From IMG/VR virus record IMGVR_UViG_3300034407_000727, positions 1-24,570 of that record: a DNA stretch of 24,570 nt, one strand, 5' to 3'. Below, one piece after another: positions 7,427 to 14,490 of this stretch. Source of the DNA: a virus. Made by a program: the position numbers and the translations under genes. Below the pieces are notes generated by a model. The model was not told the DNA's origin and made no database searches. It worked only from the letters and a program-made list of their open reading frames with translations. How positions within the stretch are numbered: position 1 is the stretch's first letter; each line of letters starts with the position of its first letter.

Positions 7427-7648
7427 TTAAATACCTATAAGTATCTTTGCAATCACAGCCGATGCTCCAGATTGCATGACTATGGTAGCACATACAGCCC
7501 CAACAACTAACCACTTAACTTGAAATATAGACCGTTTTACACAACCCATATCTTCTTTTAACTCAGATACATCTTCACGAAGTTGTGCTTCTCTTTCAAT
7601 GTGACGAGTTAACTCAAGTTTAATATCAGTTAATTCTTTGTTAGTCAT
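7427..7648 (-). CDS. Coiled-coil plus single-TM protein, XhlA-like lysis candidate
   Basis: 73 residues from the ATG at 7648, two bases after the previous stop; a longer frame to 7702 lies inside the upstream gene and is less likely. Residues 5-38 (KELTDIKLELTRHIEREAQL onward) form a charged coiled coil and residues 46-72 one hydrophobic helix. This length and order match haemolysin XhlA-type proteins, which sit next to holins in some phages, but also simple membrane-tethered coiled coils. It follows directly after a 42-residue single-TM protein, so the pair could be a holin/antiholin-like unit. Role is inferred. Confidence 0.5.
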   Translation of the reverse strand: MTNKELTDIKLELTRHIEREAQLREDVSELKEDMGCVKRSIFQVKWLVVGAVCATIVMQSGASAVIAKILIGI

Positions 7649-7649
7649 T

Positions 7650-7778
7650 TTAGAATACCCAGCACCATACCAGTAAACCTGCAAGAATAGCAATGATAAC
7701 ATCTTTCTTACATTTATGTGGCCAATACTCTATACACTTTTCTTTAATCTTCATCCATATCATTTTAATATCTAACAT
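7650..7778 (-). CDS. 42-residue single-TM protein, holin-like candidate
   Basis: ATG at 7778 with GGAGG eight bases upstream; an ATG at 7784 is too close to that site. The frame overlaps the end of the upstream basic gene by 7 bases and ends two bases before the next ATG. The N-terminal half is amphipathic with Cys and Trp (KEKCIEYWPHKCKKD), followed by a hydrophobic C-terminal helix at 26-42 (VIIAILAGLLVWCWVF). The strong ribosome-binding site and tight packing support it being a gene. Together with the downstream coiled-coil TM protein it could be part of a lysis pair. No family assigned. Confidence 0.5.
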   Translation of the reverse strand: MLDIKMIWMKIKEKCIEYWPHKCKKDVIIAILAGLLVWCWVF

Positions 7779-8071
7779 TTCCATCTCCTCCTTGCTTGAC
7801 AGATTCTTTTGTTTGGTGTCTTTTTACAGTTAACATTATGCATCTTGGCTTGACCCGCAGATCGTGCACAAAATGACTTTCTTCTTTTTGCAGCTTTACT
7901 ACCTTTTGCTACCTTACCAGTAACGGCAGTTTTTAATTTAGAACCGGGATTAGCACGACGATAAGCGGCGACACCTTTAGCCGACATACCTGCGCCTTGT
8001 TTTGTAGGTCTAAAGTTTCCAGATTTGACACTGGACTTTATACCCATGCCTTTCTTTTTACGAGTAGCCAT
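7772..8071 (-). CDS. Basic protein of the GMSAKGVAAYRRANPGSK family (DUF6321-like)
   Basis: 99 residues from the ATG at 8071, four bases after the upstream stop; a longer frame reaching 8104 overlaps the upstream gene and is less likely. The core GAGMSAKGVAAYRRANPGSK, then KRRKSFCARSAGQAKMHN, then a Cys/Arg-rich end, is an extremely widespread small domain in marine phages, tentatively DUF6321. Three Cys in the last 40 residues may bind metal. Function is unknown; the charge suggests DNA or RNA contact. It lies just downstream of the capsid terminator region. Confidence 0.6.
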   Translation of the reverse strand: MATRKKKGMGIKSSVKSGNFRPTKQGAGMSAKGVAAYRRANPGSKLKTAVTGKVAKGSKAAKRRKSFCARSAGQAKMHNVNCKKTPNKRICQARRRWKC

Positions 8072-8075
8072 AAGT

Positions 8076-8351
8076 CTAGCCAGTAAAGACTGTACCAGCT
8101 GCACTTGTAGGTACAGTTATATGTAAATTTGTTTCGTAACGAATACCAGCATCTTCAATATACTGATCCGTTGCGCCACCACTATTAAGTTGAACTTTTA
8201 AAACAATGTCACCAGTAGCGCCACCATCTCTTAATGTAAGTTCTTTAATAGTTGTAGAATTATTTACAAAACTATAACCTCTTATACGACCAGAACTTGA
8301 ATCAATCGTACCAGTAACTGAAACAAAACTTGATTTTATATTTGTTGCCAT
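8076..8351 (-). CDS. Small beta-rich structural protein after the capsid gene
   Basis: 91 residues from the ATG at 8351, which has AAGGA seven bases upstream; a longer frame to 8399 would run through the terminator hairpin and is rejected. The product MATNIKSSFVSVTGTIDSSS, with RIRGYSFVNNSTTIKELTLR, looks like a single beta sandwich that could decorate a capsid or plug a tail. Similar proteins that describe a 'difference in value' (DGGATGDIVLKVQL) are common in marine phages. Being the first gene after the terminator, its level may be set by read-through. Confidence 0.55.
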   Translation of the reverse strand: MATNIKSSFVSVTGTIDSSSGRIRGYSFVNNSTTIKELTLRDGGATGDIVLKVQLNSGGATDQYIEDAGIRYETNLHITVPTSAAGTVFTG

Positions 8352-8360
8352 ATTTAATTC

Positions 8361-8396
8361 CTTATAAAAATAAAAGGGGCCCATTAAGACCCCTTT
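8361..8396 (-). terminator. Rho-independent terminator after the capsid gene
   Basis: On the minus strand a 7-bp stem AAAGGGG / CCCCTTT (8396-8390 with 8379-8373) encloses a 10-base loop and is followed by a T-rich run (TTTTATTTTTAT). It starts 11 bases after the capsid stop codon, a common place for a partial terminator that raises capsid expression over downstream genes. Confidence 0.75.
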
Positions 8397-8407
8397 CATT
8401 GGTTTGC

Positions 8408-9346
8408 CTATGATCCAGCAGAACCGTAATATGATCTCCAGTCACTGAAACCAAAGCTATATCTTTCTCTAGCTTTGAATCTCAAGTTACCAGTATCAAA
8501 GTCTGGTTCCATTTTTGTAGCTAATGGTGCTCTTACGAACATTTTAGCTCCGTTTGGAACATCGGTTTTAATGAAGTACGCATTGGTATCTGTAAACCTA
8601 TGATTTACAAAGTAGCCTTTAGGAAGCATACTCATTGAACGTACTGCATTAATATCGTTCAAGTTTGTAGCTCCATTTGCTGCTGTGGTAGGATTCACAC
8701 CAATCGAAGTTGACAGTGTACTTGCTAAGATTTTCTCAGCTGTAAACTGTAGATTCGGTGGAATGTGCAAAGATTCTGCACGTGTACCAGTTAAGATACC
8801 TCTGTCGTCTTGTGTATTTTGAATAGCAATCAAGGCAGTTTCTAGTGTAGCTTCAGATAAGTCTGATGCTGCTAGTAAGTTGTCTTGAGTACCACCCACG
8901 ACAGGGTGACTGTTAGAGAAGAATGCAACTCCGTCTCCTCCAGCAAAGTTTGCGTTAAAACCATTGTTAAACACATTTGCGGCTTTTACTTGTTTAGTAG
9001 TAGCCATTGCTCTTGCAAGACCTCTTGCACGTACTTTAGCGAAAGTATCATACAAATTATCTTCCATTGCTTCCTCAGTAACTGCGAAAGCTAAAGCAAC
9101 TGTTTCGTGTGAGTAACGGCTAGTGAATGACTCTGAAGCAGAATCATACTGTACCGCTGCACCTTCTGATTTAGTTGGTGCTTCACCGAAGCCAGTGAAT
9201 AGAACCTCTTCTTCAAAAGCTCTATCCGAGTTTTCAATCTCAAACAAAGGTGCGTGTTCGTCCTCTATTGAGCCATACTCCAATCCAAAGACTGCGTTTA
9301 GTCCAGGAAGGAGCTGTTTAGCAATATTACCTCTATTTATAGCCAT
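8408..9346 (-). CDS. Major capsid protein, HK97-fold type
   Basis: 312 residues, with a strong ribosome-binding site (AGGAGGGA) before the ATG. Features typical of HK97-like capsid proteins of marine phages: N-terminal MAINRGNIAKQLLPGLNAVF; a central block YSHETVALAFAVTEEAMEDN, then LARAMATTKQVKAANVFNNG; the glycine-rich loop GGDGVAFFSNSHPVVGGTQD; and a C-terminal domain with PPNLQFTAEKILAS, SMSMLPKGYFVNHRFTD and RFKARERYSFGFSDWR. Order scaffold - head protein - cement - capsid - terminator is the standard assembly module. There is no N-terminal scaffold domain because scaffold is a separate gene. Confidence is high from context plus motifs. Confidence 0.9.
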   Translation of the reverse strand: MAINRGNIAKQLLPGLNAVFGLEYGSIEDEHAPLFEIENSDRAFEEEVLFTGFGEAPTKSEGAAVQYDSASESFTSRYSHETVALAFAVTEEAMEDNLYDTFAKVRARGLARAMATTKQVKAANVFNNGFNANFAGGDGVAFFSNSHPVVGGTQDNLLAASDLSEATLETALIAIQNTQDDRGILTGTRAESLHIPPNLQFTAEKILASTLSTSIGVNPTTAANGATNLNDINAVRSMSMLPKGYFVNHRFTDTNAYFIKTDVPNGAKMFVRAPLATKMEPDFDTGNLRFKARERYSFGFSDWRSYYGSAGS

Positions 9347-9359
9347 AATATATTCCCTC

Positions 9360-9956
9360 CTATGCTAAGTCTGCAATCGAGACCGTGGAACCAAGTCCGT
9401 AGTGATCTCTATGCTGGTTAATTTTAACTTCAATATTTGGATATTGGTCAGTTGCAGCTTCACCCGGTAACGTAGACCTTCTCAAAAGTCTTAAAGTTTT
9501 TACTGATTCAGAGCCTGATCCGCCTTTTAAGCTAAATCCAGACATACCTGTGATTGTAGATCCAGCACCTAGTGATACATCCATGTTCAAACCGACTTGA
9601 GTGTCTGCCACTGTAGCGCCTGCTTGAATTTCAAATGTAGCATTTGGATCATCAATGACTAAAGCTTTCGCTTCGCCTTGTCCGTGATGAGCTTGACCTG
9701 CTGGAAAGTAGTTATTAAAGGTTGGTTGCTTTGTATTTGGATCAGTCCAATTAGCACCCATAAAAACTCCTGCAACTAAATCCGTTGCGGCTGAGACTTT
9801 ATGCACCTTGCCATTAACAATCTTTACCAAGTCACCTTGGAAAATTGCAGTTGCATGAGCTGCTTTTACTCCGTACTCATTCATACCACTGGTATTATAA
9901 GCACCGCCACGCATTCTAGAAGGTTGGAGTCCTCTAAAGTTTTTCGATGTTGCCAT
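9360..9956 (-). CDS. Capsid cement/decoration-like protein
   Basis: 198 residues from the ATG at 9956, with AAGGAGG six bases upstream; a TTG five codons earlier overlaps that site and is not used. N-terminus MATSKNFRGLQPSRMRGGAY, then a beta-rich region (ATAIFQGDLVKIVNGKVHKV; VAGVFMGANW) and a C-terminal repeat-like end. The lead position just before the capsid gene and the blocks (AIFQGDLVK, AGVFMG) fit the phage cement proteins that bind between capsomers. It could also be a minor capsid protein. Only 13 bases separate it from the capsid ATG, so both should be made at similar levels. Confidence 0.6.
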   Translation of the reverse strand: MATSKNFRGLQPSRMRGGAYNTSGMNEYGVKAAHATAIFQGDLVKIVNGKVHKVSAATDLVAGVFMGANWTDPNTKQPTFNNYFPAGQAHHGQGEAKALVIDDPNATFEIQAGATVADTQVGLNMDVSLGAGSTITGMSGFSLKGGSGSESVKTLRLLRRSTLPGEAATDQYPNIEVKINQHRDHYGLGSTVSIADLA

Positions 9957-10007
9957 CTCTTCCTCCTTCAAAAGTAAGTGTTTAAGTTAAATTTTAACCG
10001 ACACCCT

Positions 10008-10508
10008 TTATTTATCAAAGTGTGTTGGTCTACCTGTGGTAACTTTTGATCGACTGTTGTTAGAGATTGGCATACGAGGATCATTCTTACTCATAAGCTG
10101 TCTGTTGATTGCATCAGTTTGGGATTGTGTAAACTCATTTACATGTTGTTTATACCCCTCTTGATTCTCTATAGTGTTTGTTGCTAAAGCTACATCACCA
10201 CGGATAACAAGTTTACCGAGACTACCTACAGCTTGGTTTTGAAAACCAGCACTGAGTTCAGGAACATCTTCAGGTCGAACAAAGTCCCACCCTTCAAATT
10301 GTTTTTCCTGTACGTTCTGATCATCATACTGACCCTTTAGAGAAACTCTGATCCATCTAAGGACAAGTCCTTTTTCTTTGAATCTATTAGTTACCTCTTC
10401 AGGAACCTTTAACCAATTCTTCTTTTCATATACACCTCTTTGTTTTCGAGCTGTACTTTGCGCTGAACGAGTCGCCACTTTTACGTCATTTGTTTTTGGT
10501 GTAGTCAT
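10008..10508 (-). CDS. Conserved head-region protein of unknown role
   Basis: 166 residues. Blocks KKNWLKVPEEVTNRFKEKGL, then VLRWIRVSLKGQYDDQNVQ, QFEGWDFVRPEDVPEL and a polar C-terminus with TGRPTHFDK. I recall proteins with LRWIR..LKG..D..N...... .GWEFV...D.P elsewhere in phages between scaffold and capsid genes. The role is unassigned; head assembly is likely from the conserved position. Soluble, with no Cys, and a Gln/Asn-rich second half. Spaced 27 bases from scaffold and about 50 bases from the cement gene. Confidence 0.6.
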   Translation of the reverse strand: MTTPKTNDVKVATRSAQSTARKQRGVYEKKNWLKVPEEVTNRFKEKGLVLRWIRVSLKGQYDDQNVQEKQFEGWDFVRPEDVPELSAGFQNQAVGSLGKLVIRGDVALATNTIENQEGYKQHVNEFTQSQTDAINRQLMSKNDPRMPISNNSRSKVTTGRPTHFDK

Positions 10509-10535
10509 ATCAATTATTACCTTTCATTATCCACG

Positions 10536-11510
10536 TTATATATTTACTGTAGTGTAGTCATTCCCGGCTTTCTCAACCTTCGCTTTTTCTTTAGCATACA
10601 CATCAAGCGGTACTCCCATCTTTTTAGCAAGACGGACATCTTCTTGAGATAGTCTTATCTTACCTTTAGATGATGCCGAAGTACGTGACTTTCCAGCAAC
10701 CACTTGAGCAGGTTTGTTTGTTGGTTCTTCCTGCTGACCAAACTTGTGAGGCATTTCTTTTTTTAGCCTTTTACTTATCTCAGTATAGAACTCTTCACTC
10801 TCTGGATCAAAGCCCTCTTGTAATAAATCTTCGTTTATAATATGTGCGGCTTGTGTGGTAATTCTATCTTTATTATACCACTCACTATTATCAGATATCC
10901 ACTCTCTAGCCAGTTTGTGTAGCTTTGCTGGTTGTTTAGCTTCTTGAGTTGGTTTAGCTTCTTCTTCTTTCTTAGGCTCAACCGTTTCAGTTTTCTTTGC
11001 TTGGTCATCCATATAGAATCTTTTAGCATCGACCATTCTAAGTTCAGTTGTTGCATCTGCAATAGCCTTCTGTGCTTCAAGAAGTTTATCCTTATCACCT
11101 GAGTCATAAGCATTCTTATATCCTTCTTCAGCAAGTTTAAGCTTATCTTTAAGTTGATTCTCATAACTAACTAAACTAGCCTTCTCAGTTTCTTGAACCT
11201 TTTGTGTTGAGTTTTGAAGTTGTGCTTGTAACTCAGCTATCTTTTGCTCTTGAGCTTCAAGTTGTTCTTCTCTCTCTTTACGTTGTTTAATTAGTTGTCT
11301 TATTCTTTTTTCAGCACCAGCCGTATTGATACCATCAAGTTCTTGAGGTTCAGAATCTTTTGATTCTTCAGTCTCTTCTTTCTTGGCTTCAACCGTATTA
11401 TCTTCGACAGTCTCTTCGACTTCGTAGTTTTTATCTGGTTCTTCTTTTTGGGGTTTAGTAACGTCTACTTCTTCGTAGCCGTCATCTTGTGTTTTGTTTT
11501 CTTCGTTCAT
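10536..11510 (-). CDS. Scaffolding protein
   Basis: 324 residues. The N-terminal 60 residues are strongly acidic and disordered (many E, D, T). Residues about 65-165 are a long charged coiled coil (AEKRIRQLIKQRKEREEQLE, then EEQ/LQ heptads). A conserved patch KLHKLAREWISDNSEWYNKD follows near residue 195-215, and the C-terminus is basic and helical. This layout, with acidic tail, coiled coil and basic capsid-binding end, is that of phage scaffolds, and it precedes the capsid gene. It has GGAG before the ATG and may have its own promoter at 11553-11581. Lysine/glutamate-rich repeats of KKEE type appear, as is usual. Confidence 0.8.
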   Translation of the reverse strand: MNEENKTQDDGYEEVDVTKPQKEEPDKNYEVEETVEDNTVEAKKEETEESKDSEPQELDGINTAGAEKRIRQLIKQRKEREEQLEAQEQKIAELQAQLQNSTQKVQETEKASLVSYENQLKDKLKLAEEGYKNAYDSGDKDKLLEAQKAIADATTELRMVDAKRFYMDDQAKKTETVEPKKEEEAKPTQEAKQPAKLHKLAREWISDNSEWYNKDRITTQAAHIINEDLLQEGFDPESEEFYTEISKRLKKEMPHKFGQQEEPTNKPAQVVAGKSRTSASSKGKIRLSQEDVRLAKKMGVPLDVYAKEKAKVEKAGNDYTTVNI

Positions 11511-11552
11511 TTTTTCTCCGTAGTTACGAGTTACGTTTACGTCAACAAGCTC

Positions 11553-11581
11553 ATTATATAATATTACTTACTGATATCCAA
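11553..11581 (-). promoter_or_regulatory. Candidate sigma70 promoter before the scaffold and capsid genes
   Basis: On the minus strand TTGGAT (11581-11576) and a perfect TATAAT (11558-11553) are separated by exactly 17 bases. The -35 box matches only three of six consensus positions. It lies at the end of the GroES-like gene and would give a start about 35 bases before the scaffold ATG. Confidence 0.4.
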
Positions 11582-11986
11582 ATAGTTAGGGTCAAGGTCT
11601 TTTGGGTCTGGTACAACCATTAATACTTGGTCATCAAACAATAGAATCATTCTAATACCTTTGTAAGAGAATTTATCACCTTGATACTTACCATACACAA
11701 CATAGTCGCCGGGTTTACACCATGCTCTTCCTTTAAACTTATCACGGTCAGCATAGGCAAGTTCGCCTACTTTTAAAACACGACCAATAGTTGTTAAGTA
11801 TCGAGCATCATCTTTAAATTTATCTGGAAGTAATATACCTCCTTTAGTTTTTTCTCTAATAGACACTGGTCTAATCAATACATGATAACCAGGAAGATTA
11901 GGTAACACCTCTGGATCGGGTGATTCTTTATTAGTAATCCATTCGTCGTTGCCAGATATGGCTGTTGCTACTCCTGCTGCCTTCAT
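11564..11986 (-). CDS. Phage GroES-like co-chaperonin (Cpn10 family)
   Basis: 140 residues. The Cpn10 core is at about 30-125: LPGYHVLIRPVSIREKTKGG, then ILLPDKFKDD, the block GRVLKVG, KPGDYVVYGKYQGDKF and YKGIRMILLFDDQVLMVV. This parallels GroES: R-P...RV, mobile loop T-GGI-L, G-V..VG, VGD.V.F...G, VLI. The mobile loop KTKGGILLP (46-54) carries the ILL tripeptide that in GroES contacts GroEL. A Pro/Asp-rich tail follows. By analogy to T4 gp31 it probably pairs with host GroEL to fold a phage protein, most likely the capsid protein. It has about 30 residues before the core, longer than host GroES. Located just before the scaffold gene. Confidence 0.85.
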   Translation of the reverse strand: MKAAGVATAISGNDEWITNKESPDPEVLPNLPGYHVLIRPVSIREKTKGGILLPDKFKDDARYLTTIGRVLKVGELAYADRDKFKGRAWCKPGDYVVYGKYQGDKFSYKGIRMILLFDDQVLMVVPDPKDLDPNYLDISK

Positions 11987-11987
11987 A

Positions 11988-12185
11988 CTAGTCTTCTTCT
12001 CCTTTTTCGTATAAGTTTTTTTCTGCTAATTTAAGTTCTTCGATAGCAATAGTCAAGCCTTCTATTATACCAACTTGATACTTATAGTCTGCATAATTTT
12101 CAGATGAACCTGTTGCTATTGTTTCACTTAAATTATTTTTAGTTGTCGTCAACTTCTCTCTAAGATAGTCAGCTACGGCGTCCAT
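11988..12185 (-). CDS. Small helical phage protein, function unknown
   Basis: 65 residues (MDAVADYLREKLTTTKNNLS, then GSSENYADYKYQVGIIEGLT, ending in an acidic KGEED). Helical with a YADYKYQVGIIEGL.IAIEEL segment that matches a recurrent short protein of marine phages found beside chaperonin and head genes. Its start lies 13 bases inside the sulfotransferase-like gene, and its last codons (GGA GAA GAA) are the likely ribosome-binding region of the GroES-like gene, so the genes are translationally linked. No function can be given. Confidence 0.6.
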   Translation of the reverse strand: MDAVADYLREKLTTTKNNLSETIATGSSENYADYKYQVGIIEGLTIAIEELKLAEKNLYEKGEED

Positions 12186-12787
12186 ACTTCATGCCTTTCG
12201 AATAATTCTTTTTCTGACTCATACATAGCTTTTAAATATTCTTCCTTTATCATAGCCTCTTGAACTGTTATAGACTTAGATGGATCTCTTCCACCTATAA
12301 TAAGTTTACTATGTGTACGTATGGACGGCTCATCAAACTTTTCTTCAAGACCATCCATAATCATAATCAAATCATCACATAATCTTTCCATATATCCAAA
12401 CTGAATATTGGGGTAATGATCTAAAGTATAGTGGTCATAATAATCTTTTACTACATTCTTATTCTCTACTATTTTAGTCAGGAATGTTTCATAGTCTTCG
12501 GCTTGACACTTTCGTTCAAGTCTAATGTCTTCTTGCCAGTTCCATTGATTACCATACTTGTTTGCTTTCTTTCTGGCTCTGTGATGAAACAGACTATGTA
12601 CAAACGTCATAGGATGTCGTAGGAAAGCAAAAGGTTGTTTATGGGTGAATGGTGTATTATGTGAGTCATATATCGCATCACCGATAGCTTTAGCGCCTTC
12701 TACATAACTAAATAACATTTGTTTGACCCAACGTCCACCAGTCTTCGGTACGTGTATGAATACACTATTTTTAAGTTCTACTGCCAT
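12173..12787 (-). CDS. Sulfotransferase-like protein
   Basis: 204 residues from the ATG at 12787; a start seven codons earlier (12808) is possible and both overlap the methyltransferase gene. The N-terminal FIHVPKTGGRWVKQML matches the 5'-phosphosulfate-binding loop of PAPS-dependent sulfotransferases (FIHIPKTGGTS..). The later FAFLRHPMTFVHSLFHHR corresponds to the 3'-phosphate region (R-(D/H)P...R.S). The remainder is helical with many His, Tyr and charged residues. It would move sulfate from PAPS to a hydroxyl of a sugar or other acceptor. The usual RDP is RHP here and the Thr after GG is Arg, so activity should be checked. It is third in the coupled modification cassette. Confidence 0.7.
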   Translation of the reverse strand: MAVELKNSVFIHVPKTGGRWVKQMLFSYVEGAKAIGDAIYDSHNTPFTHKQPFAFLRHPMTFVHSLFHHRARKKANKYGNQWNWQEDIRLERKCQAEDYETFLTKIVENKNVVKDYYDHYTLDHYPNIQFGYMERLCDDLIMIMDGLEEKFDEPSIRTHSKLIIGGRDPSKSITVQEAMIKEEYLKAMYESEKELFERHEVWTP

Positions 12788-13502
12788 GTATAAATAAAAA
12801 GTCGCCATCCGTTATGTCTGGCATTGTTATAGCTACTTTGACACCGTGTTCAGTATCTTTCACTGGTTGAAGTCCTTTACCCCTATGATTATAAAAACAT
12901 TCATAGCCATGTTTAAAACAAAATTCAAAGGTTGTTTCTACTGGATACTTATTAAACTCATCATAAATCTCAATCATTAAGTTTGGTTTATCTCTTTCTA
13001 TAACTTTCTCTCCACCTTCTAATACATCAAGTTCTGTTCCTTCTGTATCTATTTTTATAAACCCACACTTGTAACCATGTATGATAGTCTTTGCATACAT
13101 TGAATCAATGGTTCTTGTTTCTACAGTTATAGGTATGCCACTGACAAGATTTTGAAATGACGAGTTTGATAATCTTTTGTCATCCACATAAAACTTTTGG
13201 TTACCTTCCATATTACTCATAGCCACATTGTGTGTGGTGACATTATCGTACTCATCTTCTATCTTTTTTAGTTGATCATAGACTGGAGGTACGGCTTCAA
13301 ATGCAAATACAATATCGGCATGTTTAGCAAACCATCGTGTGTATTGACCAACACCTGCACCAATATCTAATACATAACTATCTTTAGAAATGTAATCTTT
13401 GGTTTTACCTATTAAAAATTCTTTAGTATGTAAATCATAATAGTATGGATTGAACACTCTTCGTTGTAACACTTCGTCAGAAAGTTTATCAGTTAAGTTC
13501 AT
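12771..13502 (-). CDS. FkbM-family SAM-dependent O-methyltransferase
   Basis: 243 residues. SAM-binding motif I is VLDIGAGVGQYT (44-55), followed by VFAFEAVPPVYDQLKK (65-80) with the acidic E69 expected to contact the ribose. The FkbM signature block is FIKIDTEGTELDVLEGGEKV (148-167) followed by PNLMIEIY. These three blocks place it confidently in the FkbM group, which methylates hydroxyls of sugars and polyketides. Its start overlaps the oxygenase stop by 14 bases and its end overlaps the sulfotransferase. No transmembrane or signal segments, so it is cytosolic. The substrate is unknown; a surface glycan is plausible. Confidence 0.85.
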   Translation of the reverse strand: MNLTDKLSDEVLQRRVFNPYYYDLHTKEFLIGKTKDYISKDSYVLDIGAGVGQYTRWFAKHADIVFAFEAVPPVYDQLKKIEDEYDNVTTHNVAMSNMEGNQKFYVDDKRLSNSSFQNLVSGIPITVETRTIDSMYAKTIIHGYKCGFIKIDTEGTELDVLEGGEKVIERDKPNLMIEIYDEFNKYPVETTFEFCFKHGYECFYNHRGKGLQPVKDTEHGVKVAITMPDITDGDFLFIHGSRT

Positions 13503-14490
13503 TTGGTTTCATTATCACTTGTAGTGCTATACGTTCCCCATCTTCAACATGAGTTCCTCTATGCCAACCATGGTTCGGTTCAAATAATATAAAATTAGTT
13601 TCATCAGTTGTAAAGTGTTTTAATTTAGAATATATAGTTTCACTTGTATATTCACCATCTAATAACTGTCTAGAAAAGTATGAATTTTTACGTGCCCATA
13701 CTGGTAGTGTGGCATTAGACTTTCGTTGACTTGAGTTTGATAGTGTATTTACTAACTGATTACTTTTACAGAATAACATTTCAACCTCATCGAAATACCA
13801 TCTATGACTTTCTGGAACATAAGCAAAAGGTCCGTTGTTATTTTTAACTTCGTTTAAATATATAATAGTTTTTATATAACTGTACTTGGGATCTATGTGT
13901 AATGTGTACAGTTTATTCTTTGGTTTATTACGTTGGTCTCTTTGAAAGTATTCATTGAATGTATCGTTAGAATCACTGATGTGTAAGTTAATATCTGTAA
14001 TCTCATACGTATTTTTAGTGATATTAAGTTTAGAATATATTGTATTTATTTTTTTATGTATCTCATGATTATGAGGTAGGTTTGTTATTCTGTCTTGTAT
14101 TCGTGTATCTCGTACTGGTTTTCTTTTCTTTAAATCATCAATATCTTTTTCTAAACATTTAACAAGTGGATCTGTATCTATCGTGGTTGCATAATATCCT
14201 AAGTCATCAAATGTTTTAGGGCCACTATATTTTATATTCTTAGATTTATCTTTTAAAACGAAACCTCTTATTGCAGCTTCCAATTGTTTTTGAACTTGCG
14301 CATCTGATTTTATTTCTTTATGTAATTGAGTAACCCCACTAATAAATGTTTCAATATCATTGTTTAATAAACCTTTTCTAAGTTTATCATAGACGATGGG
14401 ATATTCGTGAGTGTTTGGTTCGTATTCAATGTCGCCAAAACAAACGGTGGGATCTGGAATGACCACACCGTGATGAGATATGTTATGCAA
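13489..14490 (-). CDS. 2OG-Fe(II) oxygenase (PhyH-like)
   Basis: 333 residues. The iron site reads H198-x-D200 in LYTLHIDPKYSYIKTIIYLN, and the distal region NHGWHRGTHVEDGERIALQV supplies H310 (or H307) and R320, the expected Arg for 2-oxoglutarate. The double-stranded beta helix includes NNNGPFAYVPESHRWYF. This is the layout of phytanoyl-CoA-dioxygenase-like hydroxylases. About 160 N-terminal residues are helical and unassigned. The only reasonable start is a TTG at 14490, which overlaps the portal stop by 8 bases; no Met codon occurs before residue 238. It probably hydroxylates a small molecule, sugar or protein side chain. Confidence 0.7.
   Translation of the reverse strand: MHNISHHGVVIPDPTVCFGDIEYEPNTHEYPIVYDKLRKGLLNNDIETFISGVTQLHKEIKSDAQVQKQLEAAIRGFVLKDKSKNIKYSGPKTFDDLGYYATTIDTDPLVKCLEKDIDDLKKRKPVRDTRIQDRITNLPHNHEIHKKINTIYSKLNITKNTYEITDINLHISDSNDTFNEYFQRDQRNKPKNKLYTLHIDPKYSYIKTIIYLNEVKNNNGPFAYVPESHRWYFDEVEMLFCKSNQLVNTLSNSSQRKSNATLPVWARKNSYFSRQLLDGEYTSETIYSKLKHFTTDETNFILFEPNHGWHRGTHVEDGERIALQVIMKPNELN

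Noticed and set aside
9957-10007. GTTAAATTTTAAC palindrome between the cement and head-region genes
   Set aside because: Short and AT-only; expected by chance in this composition, with no GC stem for a terminator.
10835-11164. 109-codon minus-strand frame inside the scaffold gene
   Set aside because: Out-of-frame shadow of the scaffold coding region with low-complexity Lys/Leu content and no start signal.
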